This document shows, piece by piece, positions 52,975 through 64,000 of a stretch of 64,000 bases of DNA. The notes below the pieces were generated by a model. It saw only the letters and a program-made list of their open reading frames with translations, had not been told where the DNA came from and did no database searches. Position 1 is the stretch's first letter. Every line of letters starts with the position of its first letter. The translations under genes were made by a program, and so were the position numbers. The DNA is from Auricularia sp. M13 (Eukaryota; Basidiomycota; Agaricomycetes; Auriculariales; Auriculariaceae): contig CM073197.1 in NCBI GenBank assembly GCA_037042915.1, forward strand, positions 4,030,001 through 4,094,000, written 5' to 3'.

Positions 52975-54133
52975 TCAGTTCGCGTCGCCGCCGATAGGCA
53001 GGCCGGGGAAGTCGCGCGGGTTCAAGCCCTGGCGCATGAACTCGTCGAACTGGCGCTTCGCCGTGGCGATAGCGTCAGGGGTCCACTGCCCTGCGCGCGT
53101 CAGTCCGCACTTGTCGAGGCATTGCTGCGCCCCCCACGCGATGTTGAGCGGGATCTTCGCAGCGACAGATTGGACCTCCTGCACTCCGATGTCGCCGAGG
53201 GTGGCGCTCGTGCTTATGCGAGTCAGAGATGTCAACGCCAGGATAGTGCAGAGAGCGGTGCGTACATGTCCGCAGGCAGGTCCTGGAACAGCGCCGGGGC
53301 GATGTCAAGACGACCAGGGTCGTCGGAGCCGAACGCGGCAACGAATTGCGCGGGCTGTTCGTGCGTGAGAACGGCTGAGAGGTATGGAGAGAATGAAGAC
53401 GTACTTCGCAACCAAGATTCTGTTGGAAGTGAATCGATCCGACGGGGAAGACCGTGGCTATATAATGGCGCGGGAGTACTCAGTTGGCGTACGGACACAC
53501 ATGTGAATAATGCCGCATACCCTCGTGATCCTTGAGAGTGCTCGTAACGAATGTTGCGCCGTTCTCGTTAATCGTCCCGAAGGTCATGGAGCCGTTCAAT
53601 GCGATGAGAATCTCCGAAGACCTAACATCGGTGAGCGCTTGCACGGGTCGCGGGATCTGATCACGGTGCCTGACCTCGGATGAAGGTGGGGAACGCTGAG
53701 GGAGGATCGACAAGGGTAAGCATCAAGCGCGATTACGCCATTCGGAGCCGGATGTACTCACTTCAAGCCGCATGGGCCCATGAAACCTTAGAGCTGATTA
53801 CTATACTGCGACACAGCGACTGGAGCACCCGGACTCACCCACGCCCATCGCCACGTTGTTACCGATTGTGGCGGGGAAATTAGCGGCGGTGGCGAGCACG
53901 ATGAATCCATCTTTGCCCTCCGGGTTAGGGGCAAGGCTCGGATCGAGGAAGTTGAAGATGAAGTTGTTGATCGACGCGTTGAGCAGCTTGAAGCGCCCCA
54001 AGGCGGTCGGCTCGTCGACGAGATCGTGCGAGAGGTCGTTCACCAGACGCTTGTGGAGGTTGCCTGTGGGCATCGCGGAGACACCGGCCGTGAAGGCAGC
54101 GGCCGCCAGGACGAGGGAGCGGATGGCAAACAT
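52975..54133 (-). CDS. Secreted Spherulin-1-like cupin
   Basis: Seven exons: 54133-53839, 53786-53762 (25 nt), 53695-53675 (21 nt), 53621-53521, 53457-53405, 53354-53266, 53212-52975; 273 residues, every junction in phase. Signal peptide MFAIRSLVLAAAAFTAGVSA. Germin/Spherulin pattern: NNFIFNFLDPS, ATAANFPATIGNNVAMGVGFMGPCGLN, metal site VPHLHPRSSEI (HxH...E), INENGATFVTSTL, ATVFPVGSIHFQQNLGCEPAQFVAAFGSDDPG (second His), and C-terminal CLDKCG. Cupins of this group bind a metal in an extracellular beta-barrel; some are oxalate oxidase or decarboxylase relatives, others stress or encystment proteins, and the activity here is not predictable. HxH, Glu and the late His are all present. Confidence 0.85.
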
Positions 54134-54210
54134 GACGGCTGGTGAGAAGGAGAAAACAGCGAGCGGTGAGCTACTCGAGGTCCTGAGGAATCCGTGCGAA
54201 ATGCTTGCAC

Positions 54211-54219
54211 GCTTTTATA
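54211..54219 (-). promoter_or_regulatory. TATA box of the cupin gene
   Basis: Minus-strand TATAAAAGC, ~80 nt before the start codon. Confidence 0.7.
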
Positions 54220-56086
54220 CCTTAGGATCAGGCTGAGCTTTCGCCTGCGGAAGGCGCGGTTTTCGAATACGGCCTCCCACGAGTTTCTGTTGACCGCGCG
54301 GCCTCCGGATTCAGGTTCTGACTCCTATGAGCCGTTGTATTACCTGTCAGCTGTCTGATCGCGACGTTGTCAGAGACGCGGCGTGATGGATTCGCTCCAT
54401 ATCCCCTTGGGAAGATATAACAATGCATATCTTCTGCAACCGACGTGCGCGGCAGATTGTTTGGGCCGAACTGCAGCGATACATGGGAACATGGTACGGA
54501 CACTATCGTATCCTTTGGGATGGCCGCGCCGGATGAGGAAACGGTATTCGCTGTACCGAAGAGCCGTTGGTTATTCCGGGCAAAAATCAAGAGGCCATAG
54601 TCGTCTCAGAATAGATCAATGAACTACATCTCAAGAACATGCAGCCATGTGCTTCCACGGAGTTGCTTGAATTCATTGATCATTCCCTGCAATGGTTAAG
54701 GACGGCCGACATCGGCAAGCCAATGGCACGTCGTTGTATAATAAGTCAGCGTGTCTGACGAAGACAAAAAGCGCTGGAACACCAGCAAGTACAGGGTGGC
54801 ACTGCCCTGCAAGCGGCATTGATCTAGCATGTCTCCGAGCACCGGTGCTGCTTAGTATGCGGGCGTCCGGGTTGAGAATTGTATTATGTAGCCCGCAGCC
54901 AGTGTTTTCTCTGATTTACACCTTCTTCGCCGCATGCACAATATGTGATCTCACGAAACGCCGATAAGTATTGAATAAAACCTTTATGGCATCGCGGAGT
55001 GAGGCGATGTCCTCCAGAGTTCAAAGGTCAGTATTGCGGCAGCAAGGAGATACGAAGAGAGGCATGGATCGGGTTGAATGCAATGTAACCGAACGTCATG
55101 GACTCTATCACCTAATCGACACGATCTGAGGACACGACACCCGGGGAACGTAGTGTGTGGAAGCCGGGTTGCAGAAAGTATCACCAGAGCTATCTATAGT
55201 TCGTAGTTGACCGAAAGAGGCCTGGTGACCAGTAAGAAGTCGTACATATCGAGCCAATCGTCGAGCGACCATAACGCGCAAGAACTCTGTTCAATCGGGT
55301 CAGCACGTATCTCATGACCGTCTTGCTGCGCGCGGGGGATTTCCGCCCTGCCTAGACGCCTCACGGAATGCCGGAAAAATACAACTCGGCGCGGCTTTCC
55401 GTCGGCGTCGGCGTCGTGCAACCGAGCGTACGCGCCAATGCCTGAGCACGCGAGTCGATGACGACGAGTGAAGCCGTTCCCTGCGCGGCATTTCGGCAAA
55501 CACAAAAGCTTTGCTGCCTCCGCATGGGAGTAGTGCTTATGCTGCAGTGAGCCGTTGGATCGCCGCGCGTCTCGCGGGACCAGAACCAAGATTAGATACA
55601 GTCCCGAGGTGGGCCTGGCTATTAATAGACCACGGCATGCGTGCCTGGCCGAAAGTCGAGCGCGCGCTGACTGTCCACCACTGGCAGGGTGAGGGACTGC
55701 GAATAAAACGGGACAGGGGACACGGAAGAGAAGTGACAATGCTCCTGGGCGAGCGGGTGGGGCAGATTTCGCGGCGAAGGAGATGAGGAGGACACGATGG
55801 GCGAGGCCGAAGATGGCAGCACGGCGCGCGCAACTGCTCGGCACCAACGGTAAGCCAGTAGGAAATGCGGAGAGCGCGGTCCGGCCTCGCGTGGTTCGTG
55901 AGCGCGAGGAACCGCGCGGGTCGGAGGAGGCAGCGGCGCCCGAGACGAGCCAATACTAACAGGGCGCAGGGCACAAGAAGGGAGCAAACTATGACACGGA
56001 ACGCCGAGCGAGCGGGATGACCACTGGGTATCAGCCGGAGACACAGGAAAGAACTTCGAATTTTCCGAGCAGTTTTCGCAGTCCGC

Positions 56087-56171
56087 AAAATCCTGAACGA
56101 CCTTACCTTATGGGGTATGCGGGCCGGCGGGCCTCGCGGACCGATTACTCCACAAGGTAGTTCAGGATTTT
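56087..56171. repeat. Small foldback element
   Basis: AAAATCCTGAAC (56087-56098) pairs exactly with GTTCAGGATTTT (56160-56171). Flanking bases continue imperfect pairing (TTTTCGCAGTCCG against CTCGCAAAAA). The 61-nt centre is GC-rich with its own GGCCGGCGGGCC palindrome. Confidence 0.6.
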
Positions 56172-56849
56172 CCAAATGCTCGCAAAAACCTCCGTTCTTT
56201 CCTGTGAGACGAGCGCAACACCTCGAAGTCCACGGTGCGCAAACGCCGGAGCATACGGCGCACCACCCGACATGCCAGTAAGCGCGAAGCGCTGCATAGA
56301 GAAATTGTTTGCCGCCGCGAGCACCTCCTCCGGCTACCGAGAGCGATAGCGAGTGGGCGCGGCCAGCGCGGTACACACATTGAGAGGGAAGCACCGGTGC
56401 CCACGCAGCGCACGACCGGTCTAGGCGACGGATAATACACAGACATCGAACCAGTGAGCAGAATGACCGCGAATGGAGTCACCGCGGGGATCAGACGCTG
56501 ATCGTTGAGCTAACGAGAAGCTGGAGGACAACACATGGCTGGCGCTGGACGGAAGCACGAACAAAGCCACGTGCGTGCCGCTGGACTCGCTAGACCGTGC
56601 AAGGTGAGCGCTCTAACGGCGGCTGGAGGTTGCGCAGAATAGACGCGCCAAACGGCGTGATAGCCCGCAAAGCGCATGCCGGCGCTTGCGTCGATCGGTC
56701 AGCGAGCTCGTTGCACCTTTACCCAGGGCGCCGCAGACGGCACGTCGACGAGCTGGCGGACAAAAACTCGTGATGGGCGGGAAATGGCTTGTGCTGACCA
56801 TGGCGGAGAGAGTGATAGCTGCAGGCAGCTTGACAACTACTCGACCAGC

Positions 56850-56888
56850 AGGATCCCATTTATCAAGCCGCTTGATAAATGGGATCCT
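56850..56888. repeat. Perfect 18-bp palindrome with 3-nt spacer
   Basis: AGGATCCCATTTATCAAG, spacer CCG, then its exact reverse complement. No mismatch in 18 pairs. Confidence 0.9.
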
Positions 56889-58277
56889 TCTGGATTCAAA
56901 CCAGGTCCCGTATATCGCTTGGAGATGGACACGACCGAGGTTCCAAGGGACTGCGATTAACGTAGCGAATCGCAGTGACCGCGAAGTGACGTTATCCAGG
57001 CGCGAATCCTGCCAGCTGCCTGCCAGTGCGAGCAGGATAGACAAAAACCATTCAATACGGGCGCAAGAGAGTTGTTCCAGTTCCACTTGGACGCGCCGCT
57101 TCAGATCCACGCAAACATACATCGGTTGGGCTTTTGTCGACCGGAGAGGCAAGGTGCTTGTACGGAAGCCAGTACTGCAGAAGACTCGAATGTAAGAGAA
57201 TAGATATCGACAGATGGCGTGCAACGTGATGGATGCAGGGAGAGACCTGCGGCGTGAGGCCTGAAGGGGCATCTTGCCAATGGCACATGATCTACCGAGA
57301 TGAGCTGAATGAATGAGCTGAAGCGTCCGGAAAGTCGGCAGCAACGAGGAGCATACCTATATCGAGAACATACTTCCTAAATAGCAGCTTAAACGATTAG
57401 ACGACGTGCTCGGGAGGAGACAGCTGATAGGGAGAGGAAGGCGGGATGGCGACATCACCAAGACCAGCGGATGTGTTGATGGTAGGACGTTGCCCATGGG
57501 TTCTCAAGAGCGGCGCCCTGGATGCTGCACGGTAAAGCGGCCACCAGGTTGGACCGTTTGCGAGGAGTAAGGGGATGAAAAAAACCGTTGACACGTATTC
57601 AAACCCCGCTAGGTTCCGGAATCCGCGTTTTTTGTCGCGCCAATCCCTCCAGCACGTGTGCGCTTCTCGGCCCGTCCACACACGTACACACACATAACGG
57701 TGCGACGCTGGAAATACTACACGTGTAATACGATTCTATCAGTGGCCTGTGGTCAGTTGATGGTCCCGCCGCCACCTCCCACGCCGACGGCCTTAAATCG
57801 AGTACGCACAGGCGTGCGACTCAACCACCGATCATAAGAGCCACCGTACTTGTACCCTTTACGTAACTAATTCCCTTCCCGCAGACTACCCCAAGGTTGT
57901 GCGGCCGAATCTATGTAGACGACGTCCCGAGGATGCGGACCGTTGCACAGATTGAGCCTCTTGATGATACATTCCCGCACTCCTGCACTAAGTACCTACA
58001 CAAAAAAAGACTTTACGGGCCCAGCGAAGGCTGGAAGGAGGTTGGATGACTAGCGCCAGCGTAAGTAATGATCCCACCGGTCTTTGGTCCACGCTTTCAC
58101 GCAGATGCGCGCGGCTTTTCATCAATACACGCTGCTTGATATTCTTAACGAGATTCTTCGTCTTCTTCGCCGCGTCCGAAGAACAAAGTTTAACTGTGTA
58201 ATAGGATGAGATACCGCCAAGGATGACCCAGAAAGTCACGCACCAGGACACAGAGTCTATCTTGATATCTTCCAGAA

Positions 58278-59765
58278 TCAATTTTGGTGTATCACGGTCG
58301 CTTGTGGCAGCTCAAGCTCCTCCTCCGCCTCGAACACGATGTCCGTGTCTCCATGCCGCGGGGATTCGAGCGAAACACGTTCTGCAAACTGCAACAGGGC
58401 TGCCACGTCCTGACGCAGTAAATGTGGCGGGATTTCCCCTAAGATCTGGATGTGTGCAAGAGGCTTCTCACGGTTGCGGCGGAAAAGGATGGGAAGCAAT
58501 TTGGGTGCCTCGAGCGTGAGCCAGTCCATTGGGACAACGTCAAAAAGTAACCAGAACGAGAGAGTCTGCAGCGCCGGCATTTGAATGCAAGAGATATCGC
58601 CGCCTGAGATCAGATGATGCGCTGAATCACCGGCTTCAACGTTCAGTGTCAACGAGCGAAGAGAAGGGAGTTGTCGGTCCCAGGAGTCGCCCGTCAGACG
58701 GTGCAGATCAAGGAAAAGTGCGAGGGGAAGGTCTAATGTCGAGAGCCGTCCGAAGTGCGTCGCACAGTCAGGTTCGCGCATCAGGGAGATGCCGCCATTG
58801 CACCAGATATCCCATGACCTATTGCCCGCAGCGTCATTAATAGTAAGGACGGATTTGTCCAGCTCCATGCTCCAGAGGCCATCGTACACGCGCAGGAAGT
58901 GTTTGATCATGTCAAGAAAGCACGATGCACCATCGACGCGGAGAACGCGGATTTTGCAAGGCACGCATAGGCTGCGAAAAAACTGCGAATAGTTGATGAC
59001 ATGCCCGGTCGCGCAGCTTAACACAAAACTTTGCATGGACGCCGGCAAAGGCGATAACATCGGCATCGAAGCCTGGGTGACGCAGTCGAGCATGAGATCG
59101 GCCAGATTCAGGAACACGTGGGAGAATGAGATGTCGAGAATCCCTGTGGGCGGCAATGTCGCGTATAACGTGCGCAAAGCCGGGAACGGTTGACAGTTGC
59201 GCGGTAGCAGGAATCCGTCCACTCTGAGATACTCCAGGCGCGGCGCGCTCTTTGCGCCCCAATCAGCCGGAAATAATTTTAATCCGTGGGCATTATCGTT
59301 CGAAATGCAAGTTAGGCGTTTCAGTACGGGCCAGTCCAGCTGTAAAACGCTGGAAAGCGCGTTGTCAAGCCTGAGTTCGCCCATACGATGAGCGTTTGCG
59401 GAAACGCTATCATAGATGACAGGGGGGATTTCGAATGCTGCAAGGCGGCAGTCAAGGCGGAACGGTAAGGGGTTGGACCGAGCAAGTAGCGTCGAGAGTA
59501 CGTCTGTGGCGCGAGCAGCGAACCACTGGTTATGGCCGATCCTGTAGTGGTCCCATAGTCTACGATCGTTCAAAGCAGCAGCACGCCATGCACGCGAAAC
59601 GCGGGATACCGATATGCAGTCTCGTAGGTCAAGCAGCCTGAAACACTCGGCGGTCAGTTCCGGGGGTAACGCCACCAACGGGTCGCGGCGCTCCATGTCC
59701 CATTCTGTGGACACATGCTGTATAGCGGCATCTAAGACGGTCTGGAGGGAGGTAATGTATTCCAT
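58278..59765 (-). CDS. F-box/LRR-type protein
   Basis: Single-exon frame; the start MEYITSLQTVLDAAIQ at 59765 is preferred because the 108 codons upstream in the same frame are not protein-like and the F-box (PLVALPPELTAECFRLLDLRDCISVSRVSRAWRAAALNDRRLW) then sits at ~28-70; 495 residues. It continues with leucine-rich strands (MGELRLDNALSS, PVLKRLTCIS, APRLEYLRVDG, FPALRTLYATLP, PSLRSLTLNVEAG, PALQTLSFWLLF) and a very acidic tail (IVFEAEEELELPQ). Inferred SCF adaptor. By eye closest in layout to typical Agaricomycete F-box/LRR proteins; no specific target. Confidence 0.78.
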   Translation of the reverse strand: MEYITSLQTVLDAAIQHVSTEWDMERRDPLVALPPELTAECFRLLDLRDCISVSRVSRAWRAAALNDRRLWDHYRIGHNQWFAARATDVLSTLLARSNPLPFRLDCRLAAFEIPPVIYDSVSANAHRMGELRLDNALSSVLQLDWPVLKRLTCISNDNAHGLKLFPADWGAKSAPRLEYLRVDGFLLPRNCQPFPALRTLYATLPPTGILDISFSHVFLNLADLMLDCVTQASMPMLSPLPASMQSFVLSCATGHVINYSQFFRSLCVPCKIRVLRVDGASCFLDMIKHFLRVYDGLWSMELDKSVLTINDAAGNRSWDIWCNGGISLMREPDCATHFGRLSTLDLPLALFLDLHRLTGDSWDRQLPSLRSLTLNVEAGDSAHHLISGGDISCIQMPALQTLSFWLLFDVVPMDWLTLEAPKLLPILFRRNREKPLAHIQILGEIPPHLLRQDVAALLQFAERVSLESPRHGDTDIVFEAEEELELPQATVIHQN

Positions 59766-62700
59766 GACTCTTTCGTCGGAGCTGCGTATGGGTTTGCTGC
59801 TCGTCCACGTAATTGTAAGATTGTGGTGGGGCCGGAGGGAGAGAAAATTTCTACCTTGAAGTTTCCGCAAGTCGTTCCAGCGACGCCTGCAACGCTCTAC
59901 ATGTGCAGCGGTACAGGTCCTCGTGGTGACGAGTTGGAAATGTGACCATGCTGATATGGACGAGACCAAGAGTGAGCAAACAAGTGTAAGCAAAGCTCTC
60001 ACGCTTCCACCGGATCGCCCGAGGATCGACCGTGGTCGGACCAATATGCATGTCGCCGAGGGTAATAAAATATACAGCATTTGTAACATGAGTTATACAA
60101 AGTCATTCATTTCTTTGTACAAAGGTCGTGATTAGGATGCCCCGCGGATGTCTGCTCACACCAAAGAGCAAGGTGGATAATTTACCGCATAATGTTGCGT
60201 GCCTCTCCACAAGTAGTTACACCTCTGACCCGCAATATAGTCGTGAAGCGTCCCGCTGGCCGCCGAATCGTAGGTCTTCGGCTGGCTTTGGAGGCTGCTC
60301 GTGTTGGCGCCTGCGCAAGAATTAGTAAGGACCAGGTCACGCGGACACCGGAGGCACGCAACCCTTGTTCTACGCTGTCGATCCTGTCTGTGATGACAAG
60401 AGCTGATAGAGGATACGCGATCGGCACGCGACAATTGCGCGCCCTTAGCCTGCGCTTGAATTCCAAAACACTGGAACTCAGCGTCGTGCGCTGGCTTGCA
60501 GTCCAAGTCCTTCATTTGACATTCGGTGATAACTGTCAGCGAGCCCGCACTCAACGAGATCTGAGGACATCGGACACGCACTCTGATTCGAAGTTCGCGT
60601 ATTCCATCAATTGGCTGTACATCCGCGTCGCGCATACCGTGCTGCGTGCCAAATAAGATGCCACGCGTAGAACAGCAGGTGCAGGATAGCCCGTACCTCA
60701 TTACGACTGCAGCCGGTTTCATCAGTGTCAAGTTCTTTCAGCTGATAACGAGATTCATACTTGAGGCTCCTTGCCCCATCTACGTCACTGTCAATATGAA
60801 AGGACGGAGCACTGCGAGTCATCATACCTCGCTCAATGGGTCGTTCAGATCCAATGCCAACATCGTCTAGAGAAGAGCGCGAGCGATGAGTATGAGCCTG
60901 TCTCCGGCGTAATGACTGACTGTGGAACACGAATGCGCGAATGCCACGCAGATGAACCACTGTATGCCCTGCCAAAAGTCAAGCCGCCGTCCGCAATACG
61001 ATTATATATATCTTGTCAGACCTGTTTGTGTAAAAAGCTCCACATTCCGCTGCCGTGGATTCCGCTCCTCAGCAGGTAGATTAGCGAGCCGAGACTGCAA
61101 GGTTCACAGTTTATCCACGGTCGACGCGGGGTGAGAAGCATGCGCACCAGAGAAAGTCGAACAGCGCGACAGTCACTGTGCAAATGAGGTTCGCCCGCTG
61201 AGATGATACAACGCAGGCGACGATCTCGGCGCTCCACTTGAACTTGATCTGCCCGAGAATCTTCGTTAGTGCGGGCAGTTGCGCCCTTAGAGAGAATCGT
61301 ACGTGAAAAAGCTCTGAGAATCCGTCAATGAATCACAACGCTCGAATGATGACACGCCGCACCGTAAACGAAAAGAGCAAGGTCGCAGAAATAATATGTG
61401 AGAAGCGTGAAGCGTATCCATTTGTTCCCTCGGCTGAGCGCGACACTGCGCAGTACAGTATGGGCATTGCGATAGGGCGCCGTCATGGGGAACGGCCATA
61501 CTCACACGCGAAGCAGCAAGAGCCCCGATGCGCATGCCTGGGCGATGTACCCCGCGATCTTCAACGTCATGTTATTTTCAGTTGCGTGCTCATCTCTGGG
61601 AGTGAGTCGCACTCACGTATACGGCGTTTGCCCATGACTGAAAGGAGCGGTCAGGACAGGACAAGCATCGTCAGAATGTACTAAGAGAGACAAGGCGGAC
61701 CGTGCAGTTGATCTCCTCGCGCGCTGTGCGGATGCGTATCGCAGCGGTCAGCACTATCAGCATCGTAGGCCGCGATGCGAAATACATCTGCCATGTGCGG
61801 GATCCTGTCAGAAAATCATGATGGTTTGAGACGCAACAGCACGCACAGCCCCTGACCATGAAACCGGCCGCTGTGCGACCACCGCGACGTCGAAGGGGAG
61901 AGATAGCAGCAGCTCCCACCTGTGCGCGTGGACTCCGAGTCAGTGCACCTGAGCCTGCAGTAGGTAGCGCATTCGTGCACACGTACAGAATGATAGTGGC
62001 GCCGATGCCCACGGAATACGCGCAAAGGGCTGCGAAGCAAGCTCAAGAGAATGAGATGGTGCGAGGGACCACATACTCAGCGATAATGCAACGACTTCTG
62101 GACTGTGCCAGTCGACCATGGGAACCTTGTCGAACCGGGTTTCGTCAGGACCCTGCGGCGTCTGACTTTATACCGCGACTATTACTGACGTTCGGGAGGC
62201 GTCAACTGCCGCAACATCTCCCGAGAACCCGTAGCCTGTCGGCGCGCACGGCCTGCTGTGTTTGGGCATTTCCCACGGATATAATGCGCACTGTCGCTCG
62301 AATAGTAACAGGTAGCCTTGCTCTCTTAAGAGTCGGATGTGTGTGCACATCGCATCGGGTCGCGGAACAAGATCTGCAGTTGCGCCGCATGTGAGATCTG
62401 AGATCCAGGGTGCAGGAGAACGAACAGAATGCACGAAATATTGACGTACCATCATGCTATGATTCTGCGTCAGATGTGTTTCAGACCTTGCTTCACATGC
62501 GATAATCATATTGGGTGGACCACATCGAATCGGTGTGCGCGAGGTTGGATCAATCCAGTGTTAGCGTGATGAGCCCCAAAGGCCGCAGGATGCGGACTCA
62601 GAGCTGTGAGCCATCGTATTTCCTTTCGAGTCCGCATGTCTGGAGCCGAAATTGACGAGACTCAGACCCGGCGACACTGCAAGACGGTTTCTGTGCATGT

Positions 62701-63690
62701 GGAGACGGACTGGACCAGGTCGGCCATAGACCGGAGAAGACTGCTTTCTGGGCAGCTAAATCCGCGGATTGTATTATTGCTTAGTTCATCATGGCAGTCG
62801 AGGTGCTGCACAGTTTTATCCCGATTCCCGAATGGATCTTGATTGACGTTGTTTGCGATGTGGACTCCCGAATGGCGAGGCGAGTTTCCAGGAGAGGAGA
62901 GAAGTGCGGAGGCGGTTAGAAGCCCTAGACGGAGGTAGAGGGCGAAGGTGAAGATTTAGCTCCCGGCCCGGCCGGGTCGGGTGTAGACACCGAAAGCCGT
63001 GTCGGAGTACTTTTTTGCCCCTTGGCCTCTTGCCGCCGCAAAGGCCCCACCCGCATTCTAGCGCCAGAAAAGACCTGTCTCCGGCGTTCAAAGTCACATA
63101 TTTTCTCCGCTTTTGCTTTCGGCGGCCGTGCCGGCTTGTTGGTGAACCACCGCCATTCGAGATGACTTCTGCGCCTCCCGAGGCCTCACGCCGGCAATAA
63201 AAGGACACTCAGAGCTACTAGTACTGGAAGTTATTCCTCGCTATTCTCTTCCGATCATCGTGGACGACGCGCAGTACTAGATACAGTATCGAGGCTCCTT
63301 ATGTTGGTCTCGTCGCTACTGATTTCTGGAACAATCTCCATCCTAAGTAGAACGCTCTGCTGAAAAGGCACTGTTATACTGTATCTCAGACGACCGTAGC
63401 ACTTGCAGGACTGTGGACTATCCTCTCGCCGACGGTTACGCACAAACTCGGATACGCTATTGTGCGTGGGCATTCTACTAGCGACCTTTCCCTGCCTGCT
63501 GCCATCTACGCCCTCAATAAGTCTTTTTGTATAACCTACTTTCACCGAACAGCATTCTCCTCCGTCTAAACCGTTGCACAATGACAACGATTGCATTTCC
63601 CTGGCACCTCAGCCTACCCCATCGCTCTATGAGCCCACGATCTTCCTTTTCAACTGTTTCGCTCGGAGCTAATAGCCCTCTCGCGTTACG
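59766..63690. other. Long gene-poor region
   Basis: About 3.9 kb with only short, overlapping frames, none with a domain or good splice signals. Confidence 0.5.
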
Positions 63691-64000
63691 TAATTTTTTT
63701 TTTTTTTTTTTTTTTTTTTTGGGTGGTGCTTAGTGTTACGAATTCATATATAATATGATCTTCACACATACATCAAGGTAGAGGCTCAGGACTCTTTGCC
63801 ACCGCTGGGGAAATGCTTTATGCACTTCAAACTGTGTGTGGGACTCCGGCAGTGGCTGTAGTCAAGGACTACAGTCTGGTGGGCGATCAATATTGCCGAT
63901 ACCCACTAAAACCCCAGATTCTCTGTCTGAGCATAGGTGTTTTAGATGCATGTGCAAGGGCGTGTCCTGCCAAGTTTGTAAGACTAGCTTCCGTGGCAAG
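63691..64000 (-). other. T30 run and possible 3' end of a retroposed sequence
   Basis: Thirty T in a row (63691-63720) read on the minus strand as a poly(A) tail. In the minus direction it is preceded by ~280 nt running to the window edge, whose first ~110 nt are open and end GFSGYRQY and a stop. This fits the 3' end of a LINE, a SINE or a processed copy, but the element is cut by the window edge. Confidence 0.3.

Larger units (their letters stand above)
54220..58277. other. Long intergenic region with two inverted repeats
   Basis: Four kilobases without a supportable gene. Frames of 200-285 residues on the minus strand at 55,194-56,394 are Arg/Ala/Pro-rich, overlap each other in different phases and lack domains. 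Holds the foldback at 56,087-56,171 and the palindrome at 56,850-56,888. Confidence 0.5.

Noticed and set aside
55194-56394. Overlapping minus-strand frames of 140-285 residues
   Set aside because: Arg/Ala/Pro-rich in several phases at once, no domain, no start context; the open frames follow from GC composition.
62816-63208. 130-residue minus-strand frame with Arg-rich content
   Set aside because: No recognisable domain and no support from splice or promoter signals.

Overview
The window reads as nuclear DNA of a mushroom-forming basidiomycete (Agaricomycetes). Coding exons are GC-rich and cut by many 50-60 nt introns with GTGAGT/GTACG-type donors and CTRAY branch sites. The gene set fits too: F-box/LRR genes, small secreted proteins, a Spherulin-like cupin, a HAM1-like protein, a 7TM receptor-like protein and a Ty3/gypsy element. 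No assignment below genus-group level is justified from sequence alone.

Layout. 1-~11,000: right-hand part of a Ty3/gypsy retrotransposon (gag, pol, 3' untranslated and LTR-like DNA). 11,960-12,600: a small zinc-finger gene (-). 13,428-15,309: two tandem secreted DUF5648 genes (-) whose promoters share a perfect palindromic site. ~16,190-18,300: an array of eight introns, each carrying a box C/D snoRNA, separated by short exons with no coding frame; I read it as a noncoding snoRNA host gene. 18,520-21,027: HAM1-like gene (+). 21,254-22,102: secreted protein (-). 22,302-23,909: F-box gene (-). 24,731-27,273: 17-exon acyl-CoA ligase with a peroxisomal AKL tail (+). 28,106-29,677: F-box gene (-). 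30,014-32,300: 7TM receptor-like gene (-). 34,486-35,047: seed-maturation-type stress protein (+). 35,385-36,473 and 37,028-38,229: tandem members of an F-box plus CxxC-cluster family; a third, damaged member lies at 48,766-49,844 (-). 38,649-43,674: Tcd-type tRNA t6A dehydratase (-) with a 3 kb intron full of minisatellite DNA. 46,730-47,020: a 58-residue Cys-containing protein (+). 50,071-51,498: F-box/LRR gene with an in-frame TGA (-). 52,975-54,133: secreted cupin (-). 58,278-59,765: F-box gene (-). The remaining 4 kb is essentially gene-free and ends in a T30 run that may be the poly(A) end of a retroposed copy.

The strongest unexpected signal is the snoRNA array. Two snoRNAs carry an antisense element to the 5.8S rRNA site that vertebrate U96 methylates (Gm75), and three carry a 12-nt antisense element to a universally conserved 25S segment (TGTTGAGCTTGA). 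Exon-intron models below were built by hand from splice signals and reading phase. All but two close in frame; the exceptions (HAM1-like, acyl-CoA ligase) each need one base.
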